Assembly (NCBI GenBank): GCA_910585945.1
Contig: CAJUHZ010000004.1
Span: forward strand, 78,208 to 142,207
DNA: 64,000 nt
Direction: 5' to 3'
Source: an uncultured Bilophila sp.
Lineage (GTDB): Bacteria > Desulfobacterota > Desulfovibrionia > Desulfovibrionales > Desulfovibrionaceae
Part shown: positions 1 to 8,841 of the stretch, in pieces
Position numbering within the stretch: position 1 is the first letter of the stretch
How the letters are laid out: each line of letters begins with the position of its first letter
The notes under the pieces: model-generated
Told to the model about the DNA's origin: nothing
The model's database searches: none
The model's input: the letters and a program-made list of their open reading frames with translations, nothing else
Translations under genes and position numbers: made by a program

Positions 1-657
1 GTGCTGGCGGCCTCGCCCCTGCCGCCCTCGCGCATCGTGCCCATGAGCGCTTTCAAGGTTGGCAGTTGGTATCCTTTCTCCGACAGCCTCGGCAATATCA
101 CGGACCCGAAAACAACCGTGGTTGTCGGCGCGATCCTGTGCGCGCTGGCGGAAGCCCGGCTGGAGGGCTTTTCATTTGACGCAGGCAGCCTGACGCCCCG
201 CTCCACGGCCTGCTTTATCGGTGAAATGGATATCGCCGGCCAGATCAGGACAAACTCCGTCTGGTTCCATGTGGATGTGGACGACACAGGCAGACAGGAG
301 CTTGTCAAGCGCGATGTCCAGCTCAACGGCCCCATCGCTGTCGGCTTCCGGCAACTGGAAGCGGAACGCTGGCCCACAAGCCGCTTCTACTATGTGGATT
401 TCACTTCCGAGGAAGCGCGCCGCCGCGCCGCAGGCCGGCTGCCCTACACGCTCTCCCTGACGTTCGCCGTGAGCGAAGACAACGACGAAAACCGCCCCGA
501 TGAAGAACGCCGGGACGAAGGCACGCTGATCATTGAAGAAATAACCGATCGCTTCGGCGATGCGGTCAGATCCGCCGATGTGGAAGCGCGCCTGCAAACC
601 CTGCCCGGAGACGAAGGCCACTGGCTGGACAGCGGCATCGTGTACCGCGCGGTGTGA
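1..657 (+). CDS. srfB: SrfB-like protein, C-terminal part (gene enters from the left edge)
   Basis: The reading frame is open from the first base, so only the last ~218 residues are seen and the true start lies outside the window. The segment around residues 30-60 (DPKTTVVVGAILCALAE) resembles the C-terminal part of the SrfB family, named from the Salmonella srfABC locus and of unknown biochemistry. That stretch looks like the phosphate/adenosine region of actin/Hsp70-like ATPases, but this is inference. The strongest support for the name is position: a SrfC-like GTPase gene follows 85 bases downstream on the same strand. The tail is acidic (DNDENRPDEERRDE). No other family came to mind. Confidence 0.6.
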   Translation: MLAASPLPPSRIVPMSAFKVGSWYPFSDSLGNITDPKTTVVVGAILCALAEARLEGFSFDAGSLTPRSTACFIGEMDIAGQIRTNSVWFHVDVDDTGRQELVKRDVQLNGPIAVGFRQLEAERWPTSRFYYVDFTSEEARRRAAGRLPYTLSLTFAVSEDNDENRPDEERRDEGTLIIEEITDRFGDAVRSADVEARLQTLPGDEGHWLDSGIVYRAV

Positions 658-742
658 GGAGAACGCTCCAGAGCGCCATGCCCCGTGAATATTGGGGAGT
701 GGATCATTTGCATGGAATTGAAGACGCTGCAAAAGGTGTTGT

Positions 743-3430
743 ATGTCCGATATGCCCGGCACAGTGGCCGAACAGTGTTCGGCGCTCATTGACGATGCGG
801 CTCGCGCCTCGGCGTGGCTGAACGACAACCGCGCCCTTGCGGGCGGCGAGTTTGACGGCCTTCAGGCCGATCTGCGCCGGGCCGCCCGTTTCTTCGGCAA
901 ATGCCGCACGGCGGCGGCGCGCAAAATGTGCGTGGGCGTTTTCGGTCCGAGCCAGGCCGGCAAATCCTACCTCATCTCGGCGCTGGCGCGCGATGCGGAC
1001 GGCGCGCTCATGGCGGACTTTGCCGGAACCTCCCACGACTTCCTGGGTGAGATCAACCCGGAGGGCGGCAAGGAATCCACCGGCCTTGTCACCCGCTTCA
1101 CCCTGACCAGGGAAGCGACGCCGCCCGGCTTTCCCGTGCGCGTCCGGCTGCTGACGGAAACGGATCTCGTCAGGATCCTCGCCAACACCTATTATGCCGA
1201 CTGCGAACACCGCGACGCGCCGGACGGCAAAGCCATCGCCGCAAAACTCGCGGAACTGGAAAAGGAGGCGAACCGCGCCCCGGCCCAAACCGCACCCGCT
1301 CCGGGCGTGGATGACTTTGAGGAACTGTGGGAATATCTGGAGAACAATTTTCAGGCCAAACCGCGCGTTCAGGAATTGCGGCGCAACTACCGGGATCGCG
1401 CTCCGGCGATCGGCCCGCGCCTGTCCCTTGACGGCCGCATCCGGCTCTACAGCCTGATCTGGAACGAAACGCCCGCCTTTACCCGCGTGCTGCGCCGTCT
1501 GGCCGAAGCCCTGGAGGCTTTGGGCTTCCCCGACGCCGCATACTGCCCGCTTGCCGTGCTCATCCCGCGCGAACACAGCATCATTGATGTGGCCGCCCTG
1601 GCCGCCCTCTCCGAAGAAACGGAACAGGAAAAACGGGTGGAGGTTCTCGCGAAAAACGGCCGGAGCGTCCGCATGTCCCGGGCAATGCTCGCGGCCCTGA
1701 CCGCCGAACTCGCCATCACCATGCGGCACAAGCCCGACGCCTACTTTGAACACACGGATCTGCTTGACTTCCCGGGGTACCGTTCACGCTATAAACTGAA
1801 CGATCTCGCGCGGGAACTGGAAAAGCCGGGGATGCTCAAGGAGCTTTTCCTGCGCGGCAAAGTCGCCTACCTCTTTCAGCGCTACGCCGCCGAACGGGAA
1901 CTCTCCGCCATGCTCCTGTGCATCGGCCCCAGCAATCAGGAAGTCCAGGATCTCCCCGGCGTGATCAACGAATGGATCAATCTGACGCACGGCGAAAAAC
2001 CGGAAAACAGGGCAGGCAAGACAACGGCGCTCTTTTTTGTTCTGACCAAATTCGACATGGAGTTTGAGCAGAAGCGGGGCGCGCCTTCGGTAGACAGCCG
2101 GTGGGACAACCGCCTGCACGCCTCGCTCCTGGATTTCTTCGGCAAGCAGCACGAATGGCCCACAAACTGGGACGGCCGCCAGCCGTTCAACAACCTGTTT
2201 CTCCTGCGCAATCCGAATTTCCGCTTTGACTCCATGCTGGAAATCGACGAAAACGGCGTGGAACAGCGCGTCCGGCCGGATCAGCAAAAAAACGTGGACG
2301 CGCTGAAAAACGCCTTCCTCTCAAGCCCGCTTGTCGCGGCGCATTTCGCCGCCCCGGGCGCAAGCTGGGAAGCGGCCATGCGCCTCAACGACGGCGGCAT
2401 CGCCCTTATCCGCGAACGCCTGCGTCCGGTCTGTGACCCGCGGATCAAACGCCGCCAGCTTGCCCTTACCCTGCGCGAACGGGTGGAACGGCTGGCGGCG
2501 CGGCTCGCCCCCTTCTGGAAAAGCGACGACAGGGAAGAAGAACGCAAACGCAAAACGCTTTTCGCCTACCACCTCCTGCGCGACGTCTTCGGGCGCATGC
2601 GCGATCCGAGTCACCTTGCCGACCTCGCTCGGCGCATGGGCGTAAGCGATCAGGAGGTCCATGACCTGTGCGTGGAGGCACGGGCAAGGATGCTGCGCGA
2701 ACGCGCCGCCGATGACCACGAAGCCATTGTGGGCGATCGTCTGAATGTGGACGATCTGCTCAAGGATCTGTTCGGGGATGATGTTGCGCCGCCGGAGCCG
2801 GAGCGGAAGCAGGAGGCAACAGCCGCCCGCTTCCGCGACGAGGCGGCCTACCTCGCCGCCGCTGTTGAAAGCTGGTGGCTGGATCGTCTGCACGCGCTGG
2901 CGGAAAACCCGACCCTGCAACAACGCTACGGCTTTCCCGCTGGCGACTTCGCCGCCTTCATCAATGAAGCGGCCCTGGGCGCAACGCGGATCGGCCTGCG
3001 CCGCCATATGGAAGACGCCCTGCGCGCCGCCTCGGAATACGCCAATATCGACGCGGAACGTCTGGTTTGGAAACAGGCCAGCCTTGCCGCCGCGCGCATC
3101 AATGCCTATGTCGATTTTCTGGGATACGATCCGCAAACCGCCAGTGAGGAAGAACGTTCCATCCGGGGCAGGGAACGAACCGCCGTTCTTTTCGCCCCGC
3201 CGCCCCCGGTGCGCGGCTTCCCTGTTCTGGCCGAAACACGCAACGCCAACGTCAGCGCCTGGAAAAGCGACTGGCTGCGCGCCGTGGCCAGCCTGATCGC
3301 CGCCAACGCGCGCTTTGAAGACGGGCAAGCCATTGATCCGACGCAAAACAACATCATCGGCGGAATCCTGCGCCGCTTGCAGGCGTTTGCGGCAGATGCC
3401 GACGCCCCCGCGCGGGAGGAGCAGGCATGA
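743..3430 (+). CDS. srfC: SrfC-like large GTPase (putative virulence factor family)
   Basis: This 895-residue protein of the SrfC family has the layout of a large, possibly dynamin-like, GTPase. Visible motifs are a P-loop GPSQAGKS at residues 68-75 (G1), DFPG at about 342-345 (G3) and TKFD at about 435-438 (G4). The C-terminal half is long, charged and probably helical. No signal peptide or clear membrane segment is seen, so it should be cytoplasmic. It is encoded between a SrfB-like protein and a Sel1-type membrane protein, whose ATG overlaps its stop codon (ATGA at 3427-3430). SrfC proteins are listed as virulence factors only by association with the Salmonella locus; the mechanism is unknown. 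The GTPase assignment rests on the motifs and their order. Confidence 0.75.
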   Translation: MSDMPGTVAEQCSALIDDAARASAWLNDNRALAGGEFDGLQADLRRAARFFGKCRTAAARKMCVGVFGPSQAGKSYLISALARDADGALMADFAGTSHDFLGEINPEGGKESTGLVTRFTLTREATPPGFPVRVRLLTETDLVRILANTYYADCEHRDAPDGKAIAAKLAELEKEANRAPAQTAPAPGVDDFEELWEYLENNFQAKPRVQELRRNYRDRAPAIGPRLSLDGRIRLYSLIWNETPAFTRVLRRLAEALEALGFPDAAYCPLAVLIPREHSIIDVAALAALSEETEQEKRVEVLAKNGRSVRMSRAMLAALTAELAITMRHKPDAYFEHTDLLDFPGYRSRYKLNDLARELEKPGMLKELFLRGKVAYLFQRYAAERELSAMLLCIGPSNQEVQDLPGVINEWINLTHGEKPENRAGKTTALFFVLTKFDMEFEQKRGAPSVDSRWDNRLHASLLDFFGKQHEWPTNWDGRQPFNNLFLLRNPNFRFDSMLEIDENGVEQRVRPDQQKNVDALKNAFLSSPLVAAHFAAPGASWEAAMRLNDGGIALIRERLRPVCDPRIKRRQLALTLRERVERLAARLAPFWKSDDREEERKRKTLFAYHLLRDVFGRMRDPSHLADLARRMGVSDQEVHDLCVEARARMLRERAADDHEAIVGDRLNVDDLLKDLFGDDVAPPEPERKQEATAARFRDEAAYLAAAVESWWLDRLHALAENPTLQQRYGFPAGDFAAFINEAALGATRIGLRRHMEDALRAASEYANIDAERLVWKQASLAAARINAYVDFLGYDPQTASEEERSIRGRERTAVLFAPPPPVRGFPVLAETRNANVSAWKSDWLRAVASLIAANARFEDGQAIDPTQNNIIGGILRRLQAFAADADAPAREEQA

Positions 3431-4626
3431 ACGCACGGTATGAAAACGATCCGTCCCGCCCCGGTTACGGCATCTTTGTTGTGAACGGTGTGGAGACAAG
3501 CGGTTCCGAAACCATCCGCTACACCCTCCAGCGCGCCCGCGATCACAAAAGTCTCCACCCGCACGGTTGGGAAGACAGCGCGTGCGCTCTGGAACCCGAT
3601 GCCGTCGCAGTCGAAAACAACGCCCTGCGCCTGTTTGTGGGGCCGAATGTTGTCGCCCAGCTCGACGAACTTGATACCTACCGTTTTCTTGTGCATGCCT
3701 CCGACGGCACGCAACGCGCCACGCTGGAACTGGCGGGCATTGTGTACCCCTCGCACGTCAGAAGCGGGAGCGTAGCCGCGCCGGAAGTAATCCGCACGTC
3801 TCCGCCCGTGGTGGAACCTGCCCCGACGCAGGAAAGCCGCCCGCCTGAGGAAGAAGAAACCGCCCCGGCAAGCCTTCCCGAACGTCTTGAGCTTGATTCG
3901 GGCCTATCGCCCAGTCTTGCAGAAACCACGGCGAACGCGGCGCGCCCGCGTCATTCCCGAATCCTGCTCGCGGCGCTTCTCGTCGCCCTGCTTGCGATCG
4001 CGGGCGGCGCGGCGCTCTGGAGCTTCATGCAGGACAACGCGCCTGAGAGCGCCCTGACCGCCGGCCCGGACACCACGCCCGCAACGCCTCAGGACGAAAA
4101 GGCCGCACCCGGGGATCCGACTTCGCCGCTCGGCCAGCCAGGCCAGACGCCGCAAGAGAGCCTGCCGCCACACGAAGCGCCAGGCTCCGGCCATGCGGCC
4201 GAAGGAGGGGCAGAGCCGCTGCCGGCAGATCCGGTTCGGCCACCTTCTCCGCTGGATCAGGCCCGCGCCCTGCTGCGCGACAACGCAAGCCCCGCACAGG
4301 CTCTGGATCTCGCCCGGCGTCTGGTAAACGACGCCGAAGCGGACGGCACGGCCGGGGATGCGGCTTTCCTTCTTTTTGAGACGGCGGCGGAAGGCGGTCA
4401 GCCCGAGGCCATGCTCAGACTCGGCGGCTTTTACGATCCGGGTGAAACCGCCCCCAGGGGAAGCATTCTGCCGGACGCCGAGCAGGCGTGGTTCTGGTAC
4501 GGCAAGGCGCACGAGGCGGGCCTGAGCGAAGCCGCTCAACGCAAGGCCGCCCTGCGCGCCCGCCTGGAGACGGAAGCCGCCGCCGGATCGACCGAGGCCC
4601 GCGCCCTGCTGGAACGGCTTCACTGA
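3427..4626 (+). CDS. single-pass membrane protein with C-terminal Sel1-like repeats
   Basis: The 399-residue product has an N-terminal globular region (about 1-110) that I do not recognise, a Pro/Glu-rich linker, one hydrophobic segment at about 178-200 (ILLAALLVALLAIAGGAALW), a second Pro/Gly-rich linker, and a helical C-terminus. In that C-terminus, residues about 310-399 contain Sel1/TPR-like units (AAEGGQPEAMLRLGGFYD, then WFWYGKAHEAGLSEAA). Sel1 repeats usually bind proteins, so this may be a scaffold with one end in the cytoplasm and the repeats in the periplasm; the orientation is inferred. Its ATG overlaps the srfC stop by four bases, implying translational coupling. It probably links the cytoplasmic SrfB/SrfC pair to the exported VWA protein encoded next. 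Confidence 0.65.
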   Translation: MNARYENDPSRPGYGIFVVNGVETSGSETIRYTLQRARDHKSLHPHGWEDSACALEPDAVAVENNALRLFVGPNVVAQLDELDTYRFLVHASDGTQRATLELAGIVYPSHVRSGSVAAPEVIRTSPPVVEPAPTQESRPPEEEETAPASLPERLELDSGLSPSLAETTANAARPRHSRILLAALLVALLAIAGGAALWSFMQDNAPESALTAGPDTTPATPQDEKAAPGDPTSPLGQPGQTPQESLPPHEAPGSGHAAEGGAEPLPADPVRPPSPLDQARALLRDNASPAQALDLARRLVNDAEADGTAGDAAFLLFETAAEGGQPEAMLRLGGFYDPGETAPRGSILPDAEQAWFWYGKAHEAGLSEAAQRKAALRARLETEAAAGSTEARALLERLH

Positions 4627-4663
4627 AAGACGGGGGCGCGCCCCCTTTCCGAAAGGAGAAATC

Positions 4664-6733
4664 ATGTTCATCGCCTGCCGCCTGTCTGATCCCCTCCGCA
4701 AAAAAGCCGTCCTCACAGCGTGCCTCGCGCTGGCCGCCCTGCTCTGTCTGCCGCCCGCGCTTTCCGGCGCGCCCGCTCCGGCCGGGACAACATCAGCGCC
4801 GGCGGAACGGCGTCCCCTGCTCCAGCCGGGCAAAAAAACGCTCTATCAGCGGGTCATTTCCCATCCCGGAGCCAGACTGTACAGCGGACCGGGGCAGGAC
4901 GCCGCCCCGCTTCCAGATGCGGTGAGAACCTTCACCGCCTTCTACGTCTACGGGAGGGAAGGCGCGCGCCTGGAAGCCGGCGTGAGCACGACAGGCCCGG
5001 ACGGCTGGATCGACGCGAACAAGACTACGGAATGGCCGCAGGCCATCACCATGCTCTTCACCGAACGCTCTTCCCGTATGCCCGTGCTCTTTTTCAAGGA
5101 TCACGAAGCACTGGTGCAAACCTGCACTGACGAACATCTGGATCGGCGCATGGCCGCTTATCGCGCGGCCGCCGAAGCGGCGCGAACAGACGAACAGGAA
5201 AGCGCAAGGCAAAACGATCCGACGCTTCCCGTCATTGCAATGGAACCGCCGGACAGGGAGGGCGCGGTATCGCGCGACCGCTTCTATCTCATGCCCGTCC
5301 TGAACATGGACAATCAGTTTCAGGCCACCAAACTCATTGAAGTGGCGTCCATCGATCCCGGTCTTGATCCGCTGAACACGGCGGCGGGGGAAGCCGGGCG
5401 AACGCCCCCGGCCGAACTGCGCACAGCCATCGCCTTTGTCATCGACACCACCATTTCCATGCGCCCGTACATTGAACAGAGCCTCAGCGTGGTGCGCGAC
5501 ATTTACGACAAGCTGGAAAAAAGCCCCAACGGCGACAAGGTGGCCTTTGCCGTTGTGGCGTACCGCAGCAATGTGGCGCTGACCCCCGGCCTCGAATACT
5601 CAAGCAGGGTCATCAGCGATTTCAAAACCGTCAGGGATCGCGCCAGCCTGGAACATGCCCTGGCCGCGGTGCGCGAGGCGTCCGTTTCCAGCCACTCCGT
5701 GGACGAGGACGCCATGGACGGCGTGAAAACAGCCGCGGACAAACTCTCCTGGGAGGGGTACTCCTCGCGCGTCATGCTCGTGGTAAGCGACGCCGGCGCG
5801 CTGAAAGGGAGCGATCCGCACGCCGCCACCGGCATGGACCCGACGGAAATGGCCGACTACCTCCGCGCGAACAAAATCTGGCCTACGGTCATGCACATCA
5901 AGTCCCCAAAAAACAGGGCCAACCACGCGCCGGCGGAACAGGCGCACCGGGAACTCTCCCGCCTTTCCGACGGCAACGCCAGCTACATCGCCATCAACGC
6001 CTCCACGCCCGCAGCCGGGGCGGCGGCCTTTGACAAGGCAGGGAAGGCTCTGGCCGACAGCTACAGCCAACTGGCCGAAGCGACGGCCGCCGGAAAGCTC
6101 CTGACCAAGCCCGCCGCGCGCGCCCTGTCTTCGGACCCGGAACAGCGCGCACGGCAACTCGCCGAAATCACAGGGTATGCGATGCAGCTTGAGTTTCTCG
6201 GCTCACACCGCCGCAACAAGGCTCCGAGCGTGGTGCGCGCCTGGATTGCCGACGCCGATCTGGAACAACTGGGCGCAACGCCGCCAACTCAGATCATGGC
6301 TGTGGAACCCGCCGTGCTGTTGACCAAAAATCAGTTGAGCGATCTTTCCGCTCAGGTGAAACTGCTGATCGATCAGGCCACGCGGGCGCAACGCCTGGGC
6401 GGCTCGGACTTTTTCCAGAACCTCGTTTCCGTGGCCGCACAGGTGACGCGCGATCCTTCCCGCTTCAGCTACGCGCCCGGTCAGAACCTGGCCCGCACCG
6501 GCGTTCTCTCCGAATTCCTGGAGGGTCTGCCCTACAAAAGCGACGTGCTCGGCATGACCGAGGACGAGTGGTACAACAAGAGCGTGGGCGAACAGACGCA
6601 GTTCATCAACCGTCTGAAATCACGCCTTGCCCGTTATGAGGAATACGACAGGGATCGCGCCAACTGGGAAAGCTTCGGCTCGCCCAACGCCGGCGACTGG
6701 GTGTACCGGGTGCCGCTGTCCATGCTGCCATAA
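4664..6733 (+). CDS. exported von Willebrand factor A domain protein
   Basis: The 689-residue product begins with basic residues and a hydrophobic stretch ending near ALSGA (about residues 30-35), which reads as a Sec signal peptide. An SH3-like region may follow (about 50-120: SGPGQDAAPLPDAVRTFTAFYVYGR broken by Gly/Asp turns). A VWA domain starts near residue 257, with a MIDAS-like DTTIS at about 261-265 (DxTxS rather than DxSxS), then VVAYRSN and VMLVVSDAG further on. VWA domains bind proteins through a divalent metal. The gene has a good ribosome binding site (GAAAGGAG) and follows the Sel1 gene by 37 bases, so it is probably the last gene of the srf-like operon. I infer a periplasmic partner of the membrane protein upstream. 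Confidence 0.7.
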   Translation: MFIACRLSDPLRKKAVLTACLALAALLCLPPALSGAPAPAGTTSAPAERRPLLQPGKKTLYQRVISHPGARLYSGPGQDAAPLPDAVRTFTAFYVYGREGARLEAGVSTTGPDGWIDANKTTEWPQAITMLFTERSSRMPVLFFKDHEALVQTCTDEHLDRRMAAYRAAAEAARTDEQESARQNDPTLPVIAMEPPDREGAVSRDRFYLMPVLNMDNQFQATKLIEVASIDPGLDPLNTAAGEAGRTPPAELRTAIAFVIDTTISMRPYIEQSLSVVRDIYDKLEKSPNGDKVAFAVVAYRSNVALTPGLEYSSRVISDFKTVRDRASLEHALAAVREASVSSHSVDEDAMDGVKTAADKLSWEGYSSRVMLVVSDAGALKGSDPHAATGMDPTEMADYLRANKIWPTVMHIKSPKNRANHAPAEQAHRELSRLSDGNASYIAINASTPAAGAAAFDKAGKALADSYSQLAEATAAGKLLTKPAARALSSDPEQRARQLAEITGYAMQLEFLGSHRRNKAPSVVRAWIADADLEQLGATPPTQIMAVEPAVLLTKNQLSDLSAQVKLLIDQATRAQRLGGSDFFQNLVSVAAQVTRDPSRFSYAPGQNLARTGVLSEFLEGLPYKSDVLGMTEDEWYNKSVGEQTQFINRLKSRLARYEEYDRDRANWESFGSPNAGDWVYRVPLSMLP

Positions 6734-7065
6734 GCCTCAGGGACTTCCTTTTCCCTGCATCGTCAAGCTCCCCTGCACCATGAACATGGTGTCGACGTCG
6801 CAGACGGATAACAGATCTGCCCCTCACACAGACGTGGGAAGACCTCTCGTCGGCGCGGAGCCATTTGATGATCCCGGAAACACCCCCACGGGCGTGGGGA
6901 AGACCACCTCGCCCCCGCCGCCCGCTTTGCCTTTCGCCGGCAAAAGGTATATGCAAGCAGGGCGTGCAGACGCGGCAGGCCCCCGGCCGGGGGAAAGCCC
7001 ATCCACCCGTCATGGGCCTACCATGCGGCAAAAATAAAAGCGAATCCGTTTCGCGAGGTATCTTC
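6734..7065. other. intergenic region between the srf-like module and proS
   Basis: No convincing gene is present. The stretch holds a weak hairpin just after the VWA gene (CAGGGA...TCCCTG, about 6739-6758), the CRISPR remnant at 6815-6904, and GC-rich palindromes around 6976-7015. The proS ribosome binding site (GCGAGG) lies at its right end. Confidence 0.6.
6815..6904 (-). CRISPR. one-spacer remnant of a type I-E-like CRISPR array
   Basis: A 29-base unit at 6876-6904 reads on the minus strand GTCTTCCCCACGCCCG, then TGGGGGTGTTTCC. It has the inner palindrome (CCCCAC..GTGGGG) and G..TTCCCC opening of type I-E repeats. On its lower-coordinate side lies exactly 32 bases (6844-6875), the usual I-E spacer length, and then a degenerate copy at about 6815-6843 that keeps the opening GTCTTCCC-ACG and decays towards its 3' end, as terminal repeats do. 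Read on the minus strand this gives repeat, spacer, terminal repeat. No cas genes and no further repeat were found in the window. Confidence 0.55.
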
Positions 7066-8841
7066 ATGCGCTGGAGCCATTCCTACATTCCCACTCTGAA
7101 AGAAGCCCCCGGCGACGCCGAAATCATCAGCCACAAGCTGCTTGTCCGCGCGGGCATGATCCGCAAGCTGACCAGCGGCGTTTACACCTGGCTTCCCCTG
7201 GGTCTGCGCACCCTGAACAAGGCCGCCGGCATCGTGCGGGCGGAGATGAATCGGGCCGGCGCGCAGGAAGTGCTCATGCCCATGGTCATCCCCGCCGATC
7301 TGTGGCGCGAATCCGGCCGCTGGGATCACTACGGCAAGGATCTGCTCCGGATCAGGGACCGGCACGATCGCGATTTCTGCCTCGGCCCCACGCATGAAGA
7401 AGTGGTGACGGATCTGATCCGCGGCGAAGTCCGCTCCTACCGCCAGCTCCCCCTCAATCTGTACCAGATCCAGACCAAATTCCGGGACGAGATTCGTCCC
7501 CGCTTCGGCCTGATGCGCGGGCGCGAATTCATGATGAAGGACGCGTATTCCTTTGATCGGGACGACGCCGGCGCGGACGAAAGCTACCGGAACATGTTCG
7601 AGGCCTACAAACGCATCTTCAAACGCATGGCCCTGCGCTTCCGGCCCGTGGAGGCCGACTCCGGCGCCATCGGCGGCAATTTTTCCCATGAATTCATGGT
7701 GCTGGCGGAGACAGGCGAAGACACCATCGCCTACTGCACCGCGTGTGAATGGTCGGCCAACGTGGAACGGGCCGCGGTGCGCGCGCCCGCGGCCGGCGGC
7801 AATCCGGCGGAGAATCCCTCCTGCCCCGCTCCGGAAGAAGTCTCCACCCCCGGGCAGCACAGCATTGAGGAAGTATGCGCCTTCCTCAAGGTTCCGGCTG
7901 AAAAATTGATCAAAACCCTCATTTATGTCGTGGACGGCAAACCCGTGGCCGCGCTGGTGCGGGGAGACCGTGAACTCAATGAAATCAAACTCAAAAACCT
8001 CCTTGACGCGGACAGCGTGGAAATGGCCTCTCCCGAACAGGTTGAAGCCTGGACCGGAGCGCCGGTGGGCTTTGCCGGCCCTGTGGGCTTTGCGGCGCGA
8101 TCCGGGGGAGTGGTCGTCGCGGATCACGGCCTGATCGGCGGAACCGACTGGATCGTGGGCGCGAACAAGGCGGACGCCCACCTGCTGCATGTTGATCTGA
8201 CCCGCGACGCCGGCGAACTGCAATACGCCGATCTCGCTCTGATCACCGAATCGGATGTCTGCCCCCATTGCGGCGGCGCGATCAGGTTGGCCAAGGGCAT
8301 CGAAGTCGGCCATGTCTTCAAGCTGGGCGTCAAATACTCCAAACCGCTGAACGCCGTCTTTCTGGATGAAAACGGCAAGGAACAGCCCATTGTCATGGGG
8401 TGTTACGGCATCGGGGTTTCCCGCGTGGTGGCCGCCTGCATCGAGCAGAACAATGACGAAGGCGGCATCCTCTTCCCGCCGCCGCTCGCGCCCTTTGACC
8501 TTGAAGTGCTCAACCTCGATCCGAAAAATCCTGAAGCCGCGGCCAAGGCGGAAGAGATCTACCGCCTGCTTGGTGAGGAAGGACTGGACGTGCTCCTTGA
8601 CGATCGGGAAGAACGGCCGGGCGTCAAATTCAAGGATGCGGATCTGCTTGGTCTGCCCATGCAGATCGTGATCGGCGGCAAAAGCCTCGGGCGAGGCGTT
8701 GTTGAAGTCAAAAACCGCAAAACCGGCGAAAAGGGCGAACTGCCCGCCGACACGGCCAATGACGGATTCCTGGCCGCTTTCCGGGCATGGCGCGCGAACG
8801 TCATGGCCGCCTGGGGCCTTGAGGCGTGTCCGCCATTCTGA
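7066..8841 (+). CDS. proS: prolyl-tRNA synthetase, bacterial type with editing domain
   Basis: This class II synthetase charges tRNA-Pro. The 591-residue length fits the bacterial form, which carries a YbaK-like editing insertion. The start MRWSHSYIPTLKE is typical of the family and has GAGG upstream, so I place it at 7066 rather than at upstream in-frame codons. Class II motif 2 is visible as FRDEIRPRFGLMRGREF at about residues 140-156 and motif 3 as GCYGIGVSR at about 445. The insertion, about residues 225-400, includes the deacylase-like KVPAEKLIKTLIY. The end overlaps xseA by 16 bases, so the two are probably co-transcribed. Confidence 0.95.
   Translation: MRWSHSYIPTLKEAPGDAEIISHKLLVRAGMIRKLTSGVYTWLPLGLRTLNKAAGIVRAEMNRAGAQEVLMPMVIPADLWRESGRWDHYGKDLLRIRDRHDRDFCLGPTHEEVVTDLIRGEVRSYRQLPLNLYQIQTKFRDEIRPRFGLMRGREFMMKDAYSFDRDDAGADESYRNMFEAYKRIFKRMALRFRPVEADSGAIGGNFSHEFMVLAETGEDTIAYCTACEWSANVERAAVRAPAAGGNPAENPSCPAPEEVSTPGQHSIEEVCAFLKVPAEKLIKTLIYVVDGKPVAALVRGDRELNEIKLKNLLDADSVEMASPEQVEAWTGAPVGFAGPVGFAARSGGVVVADHGLIGGTDWIVGANKADAHLLHVDLTRDAGELQYADLALITESDVCPHCGGAIRLAKGIEVGHVFKLGVKYSKPLNAVFLDENGKEQPIVMGCYGIGVSRVVAACIEQNNDEGGILFPPPLAPFDLEVLNLDPKNPEAAAKAEEIYRLLGEEGLDVLLDDREERPGVKFKDADLLGLPMQIVIGGKSLGRGVVEVKNRKTGEKGELPADTANDGFLAAFRAWRANVMAAWGLEACPPF

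Noticed and set aside
7000..7066. T-box leader before proS
   Set aside because: No T-box sequence or antiterminator is seen, and such leaders are rare in Gram-negative bacteria.
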